This document shows positions 8,082 to 16,292 of a DNA stretch of 64,000 bases, piece after piece. The stretch spans positions 124,001-188,000 of the forward strand of contig JAHUUL010000003.1 of NCBI GenBank assembly GCA_019218415.1, given 5' to 3'. The notes beneath the pieces were generated by a model. The model was not told the DNA's origin, made no database searches, and saw only the letters and a program-made list of their open reading frames with translations. The DNA comes from Dermabacteraceae bacterium TAE3-ERU27 (lineage in GTDB: Bacteria > Actinomycetota > Actinomycetes > Actinomycetales > Dermabacteraceae). Each line of letters begins with the position of its first letter. Position 1 is the stretch's first letter. The position numbers and the translations under genes were made by a program.

Positions 8082-9320
8082 TTAGTCGGCCAGCTGCGGC
8101 TTTCTAAAGAACGGGTGCGCCAGCACGAACAGGGACATGCCGCCCACCAAAACCGCCGCGATCAGCATGGGCAGCGGTTCCCAAACGCCGTAAAGCAGGG
8201 TGCCCGCGGTGGGGGCGATCACCCAGGAAAGGCCGTTGGTGGCGTTTATCAGCCCCGCCATGCCGCCCTGTTCCTCGCGGCTCATCAGCAGGGTGGGGCC
8301 GGTGACGTAGGCGGGGATGGACATGCCCAGCCCCAATCCGACAGCGACTATGCCGATCAGGAAGAGCCACATCTGGGGCGCGAAGCTCATCAGCGCGAAA
8401 CCGATGAACGCCACCAGGCCGCCAAGTTTCAGCAGGGAGGCGGGCAGCAGGCCGCAGCGGGGCACAACCACCATCTGCGAAAAAACCATTCCCAGGCCGC
8501 TCACGAACATGGCCATGCCCGTTACCAGGCCGGTGGTGGCCTGGTCGTAGCCGAAACGATCCTGGATCAAGAACCCCGGCACGAAGTTCACGAAGCCGAG
8601 CGCGGTGAACATGGCCAGGCCCGTCACCAGGAACGGCCACACGCGCGGATCGCGCGGGCTGATCTTTGCGGGCTGCGCGATGAGTTCGTGTTTTTCTTCC
8701 CGTTTGAGCAGCAGCAGGAGCGTCACCAGACCCGCGCACAGCATCAGCGGAATAGCCAGCAGCGGCGCCATCAGGCCGAAAGCGGAAAGCAGACCGCCCA
8801 GCATCGCGCCCGCGATGGAGGCCATGCCGGAAACCGCGCCGATCCCGGCCATGCCGCGCAGGCGCGAGGCTTCGTCCGGCGTGATGTCGGCAATGTATGC
8901 CTGCACGGTGGGGGCAACCGCCGTCACGGAACTGCCGAAGCCGACGCCGCGCAGCAAAATAAACCCGGCGAAAAGCAGGGAGCCGGTAACTAGGCCCTTT
9001 ATGCCGAGCCAGGAGACCAGTGCAAAAAGCCCCATCGACAGTGCCGACAGCGCGTAGGCGGTGACCAGCACCGGCTTGCGGCCCCAGGACTGCGATTTGC
9101 GACCCCAGAAGTCGCTGGTCACCACGACCATGACGGCGGCCGCGCTGATGGTTACGCCGACCTGCCATTCCGTAAGCCCCACGGCGCGCGAGAGCGGCGC
9201 GATGATCGGGTTCAGGGTCACCTTCCCCAGGTTCGCGATAAATACCGCCCCGAGCAGCAGTTTTATCTGCGATGCGGGGGCGGCGAGTGGCTCTGCGGAG
9301 GTGCTTTCTGCGGAAGTCAT
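8082..9320 (-). CDS. MFS transporter, 12-helix (DHA1-like)
   Basis: 412 residues with about 12 hydrophobic segments and the loop 2-3 motif DFWGRKSQSWGRKPVL, a variant of the MFS A motif. It is the last gene of the leftward unit that begins with two ECF S components. The 61-bp gap after the ATPase holds a GGCCC/GGGCC hairpin but no clear T tract, so read-through is likely. The family includes drug and siderophore exporters. Given the iron-box-like site before the first gene of this unit, export of a metal-chelating metabolite or resistance to a transported compound is possible but unproven. No substrate is assignable from sequence. Confidence 0.85.
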   Translation of the reverse strand: MTSAESTSAEPLAAPASQIKLLLGAVFIANLGKVTLNPIIAPLSRAVGLTEWQVGVTISAAAVMVVVTSDFWGRKSQSWGRKPVLVTAYALSALSMGLFALVSWLGIKGLVTGSLLFAGFILLRGVGFGSSVTAVAPTVQAYIADITPDEASRLRGMAGIGAVSGMASIAGAMLGGLLSAFGLMAPLLAIPLMLCAGLVTLLLLLKREEKHELIAQPAKISPRDPRVWPFLVTGLAMFTALGFVNFVPGFLIQDRFGYDQATTGLVTGMAMFVSGLGMVFSQMVVVPRCGLLPASLLKLGGLVAFIGFALMSFAPQMWLFLIGIVAVGLGLGMSIPAYVTGPTLLMSREEQGGMAGLINATNGLSWVIAPTAGTLLYGVWEPLPMLIAAVLVGGMSLFVLAHPFFRKPQLAD

Positions 9321-9381
9321 GTCTTGCTACATGCCTGTCTAAAGGTTTGCGGAGAGGCCCGAAAATGGGCCAGTGGGCAGG

Positions 9382-10827
9382 CTACGCCTGTTTTGGACGC
9401 GGAGCCAGCCTGATCTCTGCGTCCGCCGCGAGGGTGAGCAGATCTTCATCGTGACTGATCAAAATGACGATGGCCCCGGACTCAGCAAGCTGCCTGATCT
9501 GGCTGGAAATGGAAACCAGGTGCCGCCGGTCCACGCCGGAACTCGGTTCGTCGAAAATGACTATGCGCCGGTTGCTGACCCGGACTGTGGCGACCACGAG
9601 GCGCTGCTGCTGCCCGCCCGATAGCGAAAGCGGGTGCCTATCGGAAAGGTGCGCTATGTCGAGGTCTGACAGCACCTCGTCGTTTTGTGCGCTGCGTGGG
9701 GCGGCAAGTTCGATCTCCGCCGCCACGGAATCCGTGAAGAGCTGCCGTTGCACGTCCTGCATGACGAATGCGCTGGTGCGCTGCCGGGTCCGTCGGCTCA
9801 CCTGCCTGCCGTCTAGCAGCACCTTGCCGGTGCTTCGCTGCAGCCCCGTGATGACCCTGGCCAGGGTGGTTTTTCCGCAGCCGTTCGGGCCGCGCAGGGC
9901 GCACACGATACCCGCCGGGATGAAGGCGTGCTCTACCGCCACTACGCGCTTCCCCTGGAACGACACCGCTACGTCCCGCAGCTCCAACCCAGCCGGGGAA
10001 GAATCTGCCGGCAGTGTTTCGCTGCCCTCCTGCGGCGGCACCACGCTGGCACCCCGCGCGGGCAGGGAGGGCAAGATGGCGTCGCGCAGCTTGCCGCGCA
10101 ACCCCTCGCTGGCCAGCTCTTCATCGCTGATCTGGGCGAACTGGGCGGCGGTATAGATGCGGTCTATGCGGCCGTCACGCATCACCACCACCCGATCCAG
10201 CAGTTCGCTCAGGTAGCTGAGGCGATGCTCTGCCACGACGATGGTTGTGCCCAGGCGTTTCAGTTCCCCGAGGGCGGCGGCAAGCCGCTGCACGGCATCG
10301 CGGGAAAGGTTGGAGCTGGGTTCGTCTAGCAGCAAGATTTCCGGTCCGTGTGCGCGGGCCGACGCGAGCGCAACCTGTTGCTGCTGCCCGCCGGAAAGGT
10401 GCTGCAACCGGGTGGTGACGTCCATGTGGGAGCGAAGCTCTGCAACCAGCCGCTGCACGGTTTCGCGGATCCGTTCGCGGGGCAGACCGAAATTTTCCGG
10501 GCCGAAGGCGATCTCTTCCGCCGCGTAGTCAGCGAAGAACTGGCGGCGCGGATGCTGTAGCACCGTGCCGGTGAGCAGGCCGACCTCGTCTATTTCGGCC
10601 TTTTTCGTTTCCAGCCCGGCCACGTGGATATCCCCGGTGAGCGTGCCGCCCTCCTGGAAATGGGGGATGAGGCCGTTCATCATGCGCAGCACGGTGGATT
10701 TCCCGCTGCCGCTGGCCCCGCAGAGAACCACGAATTCGCCGGGCCGAATGTGCAGGTTGATCTGTTCGAGGCAGGGGGTTTCCGCGTATGGGTAGGACCA
10801 GGTGGCGTTTTCTAGGCGGATCATCAT
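9382..10827 (-). CDS. ECF transporter double ATPase (fused A-A' subunits)
   Basis: 481 residues, two ABC ATPase domains in one chain. Domain 1 (about 1-235): Walker A GASGSGKST, signature LSGGQQQQVALAS, Walker B ILLLDEPSSNL. Domain 2 (about 265-475): Walker A GPNGCGKTT, signature LSGGQQQRLVVAT, Walker B IVIFDEPSSGVD. In both Walker B motifs Ser follows Pro where Thr is usual. Fused ATPases paired with a dedicated T component are a common form of dedicated energy-coupling-factor transporters. It overlaps the T component upstream by four bases. It energises import through the S components encoded at 11533 and 12180. Confidence 0.9.
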   Translation of the reverse strand: MMIRLENATWSYPYAETPCLEQINLHIRPGEFVVLCGASGSGKSTVLRMMNGLIPHFQEGGTLTGDIHVAGLETKKAEIDEVGLLTGTVLQHPRRQFFADYAAEEIAFGPENFGLPRERIRETVQRLVAELRSHMDVTTRLQHLSGGQQQQVALASARAHGPEILLLDEPSSNLSRDAVQRLAAALGELKRLGTTIVVAEHRLSYLSELLDRVVVMRDGRIDRIYTAAQFAQISDEELASEGLRGKLRDAILPSLPARGASVVPPQEGSETLPADSSPAGLELRDVAVSFQGKRVVAVEHAFIPAGIVCALRGPNGCGKTTLARVITGLQRSTGKVLLDGRQVSRRTRQRTSAFVMQDVQRQLFTDSVAAEIELAAPRSAQNDEVLSDLDIAHLSDRHPLSLSGGQQQRLVVATVRVSNRRIVIFDEPSSGVDRRHLVSISSQIRQLAESGAIVILISHDEDLLTLAADAEIRLAPRPKQA

Positions 10828-11540
10828 TTCCCTAGCGGCAGGTAGAGGCTGGCCAAAACGAGGATTACGGCAAGTGCCAAGATCAGTGCGTCCTGCACCG
10901 TGAAGCGCGGCGGCACTAGCACGGTCGGCTTACGGTGAGAGCCCAGCCCGCGCAGGATGGCGGATGCCGAAAGGTCCTCTGCCGCGCGCAGGCTAGAGGC
11001 GATCATCGGCACCATGAAACGTTCCATGGCCAGCAGCGGGTGGCGCAGCATTCCGCCGGGGCCGGAAATGCCGCGCAGCCGCATCGCGTCCTGCACCGAC
11101 GCGGATTCCTGCACCACGGTGGGCAAGAAACGCAGCATGACGGTGAACGGCACGTTCACCACGCGCGGCACCCGCATGGCGCGCAGCGCCGCGCTGAAAT
11201 CGCCGGGGCTGGTTGAGATCATCATGTAGACGCCCAGTCCTCCCGCCGCGCCAAAGCGCAGCATGTAGGCGAAGCCGACGGCGAAGATGTTGGTGAGCGC
11301 CCCCGGCATGTAGGTGGGAAGCACCCAGCTCAGCACGAAGAACGCGAGCATGGTGAGCGGAAACCCGAGGGTGCCGCGCAGGGTTCTTGTGTGAAGCGCG
11401 AGCAACAGGGTGCCCATGAGTATCGTGGGCAGCAGGAACCGTTCCCCGCCGGGAGCCACCACAACGGAACTGGCGGCCGCCGTGAGCAGCAGCTTTGTGC
11501 GTGGATCCAAGTGAAAACTGCTGCGGGTTACCTCAGGCAA
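10824..11540 (-). CDS. ECF transporter T component (EcfT/CbiQ family)
   Basis: 238 residues with hydrophobic segments at about 12-60, 62-110 and 218-235, and a long cytoplasmic coupling region between. That region carries two Arg-containing coupling motifs typical of EcfT (AMRLRGIS at about 152 and ASAILRGLGS at about 193). The T component holds the S component and the ATPases together. It overlaps the upstream S component by eight bases and the ATPase by four, so one T subunit serves both S subunits of the operon. Confidence 0.88.
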   Translation of the reverse strand: MPEVTRSSFHLDPRTKLLLTAAASSVVVAPGGERFLLPTILMGTLLLALHTRTLRGTLGFPLTMLAFFVLSWVLPTYMPGALTNIFAVGFAYMLRFGAAGGLGVYMMISTSPGDFSAALRAMRVPRVVNVPFTVMLRFLPTVVQESASVQDAMRLRGISGPGGMLRHPLLAMERFMVPMIASSLRAAEDLSASAILRGLGSHRKPTVLVPPRFTVQDALILALAVILVLASLYLPLGK

Positions 11541-12141
11541 GGCCGGCCTTGCGGAAGTGCTTGTGCGTGTATTTCAGCCCCAGCATGGCACCGAACAGGG
11601 CGGCCAGGATTATGGTCACGCAGAACCCGCACACCACGGGGGCGCTGAGGAGTGCACGTGCGTCCACAACGTAATCTGCTCTGAGGCCGTCCCACTGGGA
11701 ACCGGTGAAGAATGCCTCCGGATTAAGGATCGCGGGGGCGAACCAGGAGAAGATGGCCAGGCCGAAAGTGCAGTAGCTGGCGATCGCGAACTTTTCGCTG
11801 CGGTAGCGGCCGATTCCCGCAACTATGTCGGCCATGATTGACCAGAAAATTACGAGCAGGCTGCTCTGCAGGGGCGCGCCCATGAGCAGGTAGATCAGTG
11901 CGTAGCTGGTCCCGAACAGGGTGACTAGGCCCGCCTTGTTAACGCGGCTCATGAAGAGCATGAAGGTAGTGCCGTTAATGAAAACGATGACTATGGTGAT
12001 GAGCAACCAAACCACGGGGTTGATGGCACCGAGCACGCCCAGGGAGAACGTCAGGGCGTTGAAGATGGCGGCGAAAACGGCGACGTTAATCAGGTCCTTC
12101 GCCTTAATGGGCTGAAAGACCGACTGATTCTGTGTAGGCAA
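11533..12141 (-). CDS. ECF substrate-binding S component, MptD/Trep_Strep family (copy 2)
   Basis: 202 residues, strongly hydrophobic with five to six predicted membrane segments, ending in a basic motif, THKHFRKAGLA. A basic C-terminal motif of this kind is the hallmark of the Trep_Strep (TIGR02185/MptD) group. The preceding gene at 12180 is a paralogue with the same ending (LRKHFSRAGLA). Both begin with a short polar leader followed by KDLI/KDLV. Substrates of this S-component group are not established. Two adjacent divergent copies could bind different ligands or the two could be alternative partners of one T/ATPase module. Confidence 0.82.
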   Translation of the reverse strand: MPTQNQSVFQPIKAKDLINVAVFAAIFNALTFSLGVLGAINPVVWLLITIVIVFINGTTFMLFMSRVNKAGLVTLFGTSYALIYLLMGAPLQSSLLVIFWSIMADIVAGIGRYRSEKFAIASYCTFGLAIFSWFAPAILNPEAFFTGSQWDGLRADYVVDARALLSAPVVCGFCVTIILAALFGAMLGLKYTHKHFRKAGLA

Positions 12142-12179
12142 GGGGAGTCCTTAACTCGTTTCGGGAAAAGGGATGACTA

Positions 12180-12776
12180 CTAGGCCAGGCCTGCGCGGGA
12201 GAAGTGCTTGCGCAGCATGGCGTAACCGAGCAGGCCACCGAGCAGGCCCGAGATGAAAAGGGTGGGGAGCGAAACCCAGAGCATGAGCGGGGAGAAGAAA
12301 GCATCGAACTCTTGCGCGAATTCGCTGCCGCCTTTTCGGGCGGTGAGCACCTTTAGGTAGGCTTGGCGATCGAGGATGAAAGGCACCATCGGGCCGATAT
12401 ACCAGAAAGTGAATACCGCGTAGGTGAGAGCGGTACGCAGCCGCGTGTGCGCGCCGGTCGAATAGATAACGTCGGCGCAAACCGAAGAAATCAGCGTGAC
12501 CAGGAGCGCTACCAGCGGGTGCCCGATTAGTACGAACAGCAGCGCGTAGGAAACGCCGAACAGGGTAATCATGCCGGGCTTGTGCACCTTGGAAAGGAAT
12601 AGCACGTAGGGAATGCCGCCCAGCACCGCCGCCACCGTCAGGGAGATGAACATGGCGAGCGGGCCGAGGAACCCTAGAATCGCGAGCGCGAACATCGTGA
12701 CGAAATAGAGCGCCACGTAGATAGCGATTGTGACGAGGTCCTTCGCGGTGAGTGACTTTTTGCGAACGTCTGGCAT
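12180..12776 (-). CDS. ECF substrate-binding S component, MptD/Trep_Strep family (copy 1)
   Basis: 198 residues, first gene of the leftward ECF operon. It has about six hydrophobic segments and the family C-terminal basic motif (MLRKHFSRAGLA). Compared with copy 2, the membrane core is recognisably similar but divergent, so the duplication is old. Its start at 12776 lies about 70 bp from the iron-box-like site at 12848-12866 and opposite the TetR regulator, placing the operon under a shared divergent control region. The 38-bp gap to copy 2 has no terminator. The ligand is unknown; a metal-chelate cargo is suggested only by the control site. Confidence 0.82.
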   Translation of the reverse strand: MPDVRKKSLTAKDLVTIAIYVALYFVTMFALAILGFLGPLAMFISLTVAAVLGGIPYVLFLSKVHKPGMITLFGVSYALLFVLIGHPLVALLVTLISSVCADVIYSTGAHTRLRTALTYAVFTFWYIGPMVPFILDRQAYLKVLTARKGGSEFAQEFDAFFSPLMLWVSLPTLFISGLLGGLLGYAMLRKHFSRAGLA

Positions 12777-12847
12777 GGGGTTATCTTCCTAGGCGCGCAC
12801 GGCGACCGCGCGATACTGAACGCTGTTCTACTTGGGCTAATTTAATG

Positions 12848-12866
12848 CAAGGTAAGGCAACCCTCA
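12848..12866. promoter_or_regulatory. Candidate DtxR/IdeR iron box in the tetR/ECF divergent promoter
   Basis: CAAGGTAAGGCAACCCTCA matches the DtxR consensus TTAGGTTAGCCTAACCTAA at 12 of 19 positions, including the AGGT and CCT cores. It is followed by a second inverted element, CAACCC (12858-12863) against GGGTTG (12874-12879), which could be the TetR operator. The site sits between the starts of the two divergent genes. Matches in this range can be chance; binding is inferred. Confidence 0.4.
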
Positions 12867-12935
12867 ATAGGTTGGGTTGTTTCGCTGCCGCTAATCTGGG
12901 CCGATACGGGAGAAGATAGAAGCGCGGAGGTGTTA

Positions 12936-13637
12936 ATGATGGCTGTGAACAGGGATTTAAATGCGCGCGCGGGGCTTACCCCGGACGCGGTGATTGACGC
13001 CGCGCTGGAGCTTACCCGTGAACGCCACCTGTACGGCTGGTCCATCCGCGATCTGGCGAAGCGGCTCGGGGTGGCACCGTCCGTTATCTATCACCACGTG
13101 GGCGGAAAGGACCTGCTGGCTAGGCGGGTGGTGGGCAGGGTGATCCCCGAGATCGCCATGCCCAACCTTTCCCTTGAGTGGAAAGAATGGTTTCGCGCGC
13201 TGCTTATTTCCGGCCGGGACGTGATGCGGGAATATCCCGGCGTTGCCAAGTGGGTGATGCTGCACGGGCCGATGTTCCCCGACTCCCTGCGCACAATCGA
13301 CGCGGGGGTGGAAAAACTGAAGGACGCGGGGTTCGGCGATAACGCCATCTACGCCTACTCCCTGATCCTGAATAATTGCGTGGCCGCGCTGATGGTGGCA
13401 GACGAGAGACTTCTGCACGAGGACGACGGCCCGCGCGATCACGCCACGATTCGTGACGAATTCCTGCGTAATGCGGAAACAAGCAAGGCGCTCGGTGAAA
13501 TGACCGAACGCATGGTGGTTCCCTTGGCGGAGGGAAACGAGGCGGCGGAAAGGGTGGGCAACCACTATTACGGCCTGGTTGTGGAAACCACCATCGCCGG
13601 GGTAGAGAAAATGCTGCACCCTAAGAAGCAGAGATAG
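12936..13637 (+). CDS. TetR family transcriptional regulator
   Basis: About 233 residues. The N-terminal helix-turn-helix shows VIDAALELTRERHLYGWSIRDLAKRLGVAPSVIYHHVGGKDLL (spread over residues 20-62), with the TetR signature IYHHVGGKD. The C-terminal ligand domain (about 75-215) resembles the TetR_C group common in actinobacteria. GGAGG ends at 12930, so ATG at 12936 or 12939 is favoured over the in-frame GTG at 12930, which would overlap the ribosome site. It is divergent from the ECF operon and probably represses it, responding to the transported compound. Confidence 0.88.
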   Translation: MMAVNRDLNARAGLTPDAVIDAALELTRERHLYGWSIRDLAKRLGVAPSVIYHHVGGKDLLARRVVGRVIPEIAMPNLSLEWKEWFRALLISGRDVMREYPGVAKWVMLHGPMFPDSLRTIDAGVEKLKDAGFGDNAIYAYSLILNNCVAALMVADERLLHEDDGPRDHATIRDEFLRNAETSKALGEMTERMVVPLAEGNEAAERVGNHYYGLVVETTIAGVEKMLHPKKQR

Positions 13638-13710
13638 CGCTATGTCCGGCGCGAATACGCGAATAAGAACGGTTAAAAGCGCGGACTGATTTGGGATATA
13701 TTTTCTCAGC

Positions 13711-14982
13711 GTGTCCCTAGTTACCCAAAGAGCGGTCCTACGTGCCCGCCGCCTGATGGTGGTGGGCCTCGTCGTGACCGTGCTCGGCAACCGCCTGATC
13801 GACGGCGGCTTTGAGGCGCTCACCGCCGCCGGAGCCATTACCGTTACCACCCTGGTGGTGGTTTCCAGCCTTTCCACCGTCTCCGTAATGGCGTTTCCCG
13901 CCTACGCCCGCTGGCTGAAGAAGTTTTCTCCGGATAGCGCGCTAATTACCGTTGATCTGCTGGAGGCGTTGCTTTCCCTGGTGGCGATCCTGGTGACGCT
14001 AGCGGCACCGCAATATGGCACGGCGGCGGTGGTCGCTTACGTGCTGATCGATCTCTTTCTAGCTCCCGTATCTGACATTGCGGAGGAATTTTACGGCGCG
14101 AAACTGGCCGACTATGGCGAGGATGAGGCGCTCGCTTTCAATTCGTCCCTTTACGCCCTGCTGGGGCTGCTCGGCCTGGTGGTGGCCAGCCCGCTCGGAG
14201 CGGTGCTGTCGGGCCTGTCTACCGTGGTGCTGCTCGCCGCAAACGTGGTGCTTTCCCTGGCAGGTGCCGCTTTTAGGGGGTATGCGCGCAGCCGGGCACC
14301 GATGCCGCCGGCAATAGATGCCGACGATGAAGAGTTCACCATGACGGGGGAGAGGCTGCCCTGGCGTCAGTTCCTGCACGATCTGCTGGCCTCCGGCCCC
14401 GCCTCGCCCCTACTTTCGCTGGCACTGGATCTGGTGGGGGAGCTGACGGGGCGGCTTTTGTTTCTGTGGGTGGCGGCCCGCGCCGCGATGGAGCCGCACG
14501 CCGCCATGGGGTTGGTGCTGGCCGTGTTCGGCGCGGCCGCGACGCTCGGCCCGCTGCTGGGTCGCAGGCTGCGCGGCCGCTGGGACACCGGCCCGGTGCT
14601 GCGCGTAACCGCGCTGCTTTCCCTGGTGAACGCGCTGGTGCTGCTTGCCCAGGTGCTTTACGGTAGCGCCGGCTTTGCCTCCGGAATCGCGTTCGTTTTC
14701 GTGAACGTGATGCTGAACCGTTCCCGCATGGTGGTGTTGGAAACGCACCGGCAGGTGTTCTTTAAGGGCACCCAGTTCTCGCGGATCATGAGCTGGTCCT
14801 ACAGCTTCGGCGCGGTGGGCACGCTGATCGGCCTACAGATCGGTTACTGGCTGCACACCGTTGATGACCCGACGTATACGCTGGCGCTGGTCGCGTTCGC
14901 GTGGCTTGCCATCGCGGCGGTCGTGAACAGTTCCCGCAGGAGAGAGGCAGCTCCGGGGCCGCCAGATGGCTATTTACGCTGA
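13711..14982 (+). CDS. MFS-like multi-pass membrane protein
   Basis: 423 residues with about 10-12 hydrophobic segments and a central cytoplasmic loop (about residues 190-225). The pattern of two six-helix halves fits MFS, but clear A-motif residues are weak. It starts with GTG at 13711; a -10-like TATATT lies about 15 bp upstream. It follows tetR by 73 bp on the same strand and may or may not be in its regulon. Similar uncharacterised MFS proteins occur in Actinomycetaceae. No substrate can be assigned. Confidence 0.75.
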   Translation: MSLVTQRAVLRARRLMVVGLVVTVLGNRLIDGGFEALTAAGAITVTTLVVVSSLSTVSVMAFPAYARWLKKFSPDSALITVDLLEALLSLVAILVTLAAPQYGTAAVVAYVLIDLFLAPVSDIAEEFYGAKLADYGEDEALAFNSSLYALLGLLGLVVASPLGAVLSGLSTVVLLAANVVLSLAGAAFRGYARSRAPMPPAIDADDEEFTMTGERLPWRQFLHDLLASGPASPLLSLALDLVGELTGRLLFLWVAARAAMEPHAAMGLVLAVFGAAATLGPLLGRRLRGRWDTGPVLRVTALLSLVNALVLLAQVLYGSAGFASGIAFVFVNVMLNRSRMVVLETHRQVFFKGTQFSRIMSWSYSFGAVGTLIGLQIGYWLHTVDDPTYTLALVAFAWLAIAAVVNSSRRREAAPGPPDGYLR

Positions 14983-15130
14983 CCCTGTATCACAAACGCC
15001 TGGGGTTGATCTGTTTAGGGACCTAGGTGGTTTTGGCAAAACTATTTTGTGCCCCCCCCTTTGAGGCTGGCTGCGCGGAAGCTGTGTTCCCATAGACGGT
15101 CCCCGAAGAAAACCCTCCCATTACCTAAGC

Positions 15131-15155
15131 GCGGCTTCAGCCGCTCTATTTTTAA
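15131..15155 (+). terminator. Rho-independent terminator after the MFS-like gene
   Basis: GCGGC-TTCA-GCCGC stem-loop (five perfect pairs, tetraloop) is followed within three bases by ATTTTT. It is oriented to stop rightward transcription from 13711-14982 before the opposing gene pair. The preceding 14983-15130 stretch shows no gene. Confidence 0.6.
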
Positions 15156-15190
15156 TATAGAGGTTCGCCTCAGGGTCTATCTAGGGAAAT

Positions 15191-15652
15191 TTACGCTTTG
15201 TCGGGCCGGGCCAGCCGGTAGCGTGCCCCCTGAGTATCGCGTTCTAGCAGGCCGGTATCCACGCAGTCCCGGCGGGCCAGCGCCACATCGTCCACCAACA
15301 TTCCTAGCGCGGCGTTGAGCTGCGGCTCCGTACAGGAATCCCAGCCGTTGCGTGCGAATGCCTCTCGGCAGGCCCGCTCGCTCAGCGGTAGCCGGGACTC
15401 CGCCGAGACAGGCAGCTCCAGCCTGCCCCGCTCGAACACCGACTCGGGGCCTAGCGCGTCATTCAACGCGGCGCGCAGCGTCAAAAGCGCCTCGGTATCA
15501 AGCCCGCCCTCGCTATCCACGAAAGAAAGCTGCCTGACGGGCGTGCTCTCGGTGGAGCTGCCCTGCAAGACCTCCACCAGGGCGGCCCGCAGCCGGGGTG
15601 CGCACAGCACGTTGAGCAGCAGGCGCAGCTCAGAGAAAGGATTTGCGTTCAT
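15191..15652 (-). CDS. DUF2087-type small protein (winged-helix-like C-terminus)
   Basis: 153 residues. The C-terminal 60 residues (FARNGWDSCTEPQLNAALGM then VALARRDCVDTGLLERDTQG, ending in YRLARP) fit the DUF2087 pattern: a helical, winged-helix-like domain often fused to ArsR/MarR-type regulators. The N-terminal 60 residues are helical (FSELRLLLNVLCAPRLRAALVEVL), suggestive of a DNA-binding or dimerisation unit. Its ATG overlaps the stop of the upstream gene by four bases. A role as a regulator of the neighbouring gene is possible, but function is not known. Confidence 0.6.
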   Translation of the reverse strand: MNANPFSELRLLLNVLCAPRLRAALVEVLQGSSTESTPVRQLSFVDSEGGLDTEALLTLRAALNDALGPESVFERGRLELPVSAESRLPLSERACREAFARNGWDSCTEPQLNAALGMLVDDVALARRDCVDTGLLERDTQGARYRLARPDKA

Positions 15653-16107
15653 TTTTGATACCTCTCCAGGTAAGAGAACCGCAGCGCGCCGAGGGTGGCC
15701 CTGAAGGCGTCGAGATCGGAGAGGATCTCGGCTCCGTCCTTACCGAAGTCGGGGTGCCCGCTGAACGCGTCCCACGCAGAGTCCATGACGGCCGAGATTC
15801 GGCCCAGCTGTTTGGCCACGAACTCCTCCAGCAGCAGCGTGGATAGCTCCGCGATGTTCTCGTCGTAATAGGGGATGGTCACGTGAAGGTTGCTGATGAG
15901 GGCCTCCACCAGCCTGACGTCTTCACCGCCGTCAAAAGAGCGCACCGCGCGGACGATGAAGTCTCCGAACAGCCCGAAGTTCTCCCGCTTCCAGTCCCAG
16001 AACTCGTCAGGGTCCCAGTCGCCGACCCCGGTGCCGCGCACTAGCTCCCGCAGCTGACCCTCGGGCATGCCTATACCGCCCCTAACCAGGGCCTCCATGC
16101 CTTTCAT
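15649..16107 (-). CDS. Hypothetical acidic protein coupled to the DUF2087 gene
   Basis: 152 residues, no recognised family. It is acidic and helical, with Trp/Phe-rich stretches (DWDPDEFWDWKRENFGLFGDF), no signal peptide and no membrane segment. The start may be 16107 or the ATG at 16098, which has GAAAGG just upstream. It forms a two-gene leftward unit with the DUF2087 protein, divergent from the bacteriocin operon. Because it shares the 185-bp control region with the bacteriocin gene, a link to bacteriocin regulation or self-protection is conceivable but unsupported otherwise. Confidence 0.55.
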   Translation of the reverse strand: MKGMEALVRGGIGMPEGQLRELVRGTGVGDWDPDEFWDWKRENFGLFGDFIVRAVRSFDGGEDVRLVEALISNLHVTIPYYDENIAELSTLLLEEFVAKQLGRISAVMDSAWDAFSGHPDFGKDGAEILSDLDAFRATLGALRFSYLERYQK

Positions 16108-16121
16108 TCAGACACGTCCAC

Positions 16122-16149
16122 CCATTAAGTCTGTTCCATTAAGTCTGTT
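16122..16149. repeat. 14-bp tandem direct repeat in the bacteriocin control region
   Basis: CCATTAAGTCTGTT occurs twice in immediate tandem (16122-16135, 16136-16149). It lies upstream of the CRP-like site and between two divergent units, so it could be a paired regulator binding site. Confidence 0.6.
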
Positions 16150-16180
16150 TAAGAAGCGGGGAGGGCGCAAAATTTTCCGA

Positions 16181-16196
16181 TGTGAGGTGTGTCACA
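16181..16196. promoter_or_regulatory. Perfect CRP/GlxR-type site upstream of the bacteriocin gene
   Basis: TGTGA-GGTGTG-TCACA is an exact match to the TGTGAN6TCACA consensus of the CRP/GlxR family. It is centred about 105 bp before the bacteriocin ATG. In corynebacteria and mycobacteria such sites bind the cAMP-dependent regulators GlxR/Crp. No crp gene is in the window; binding is inferred from sequence only. Confidence 0.6.
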
Positions 16197-16292
16197 CTTA
16201 CAATAATCCTGTGGCCTTCGTGGTAATACATATACATCAAGGCGTCCCCCTTGATTCAACCCTATTCAATCGAAGATGATTGGAGGCCTGTT

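Noticed and set aside
12777-12935. Riboswitch before the ECF S component, as often seen for vitamin importers
   Set aside because: The gap is short and lacks the conserved cores of cobalamin, thiamine, FMN or similar riboswitches that I could recognise; a protein-binding box fits better.
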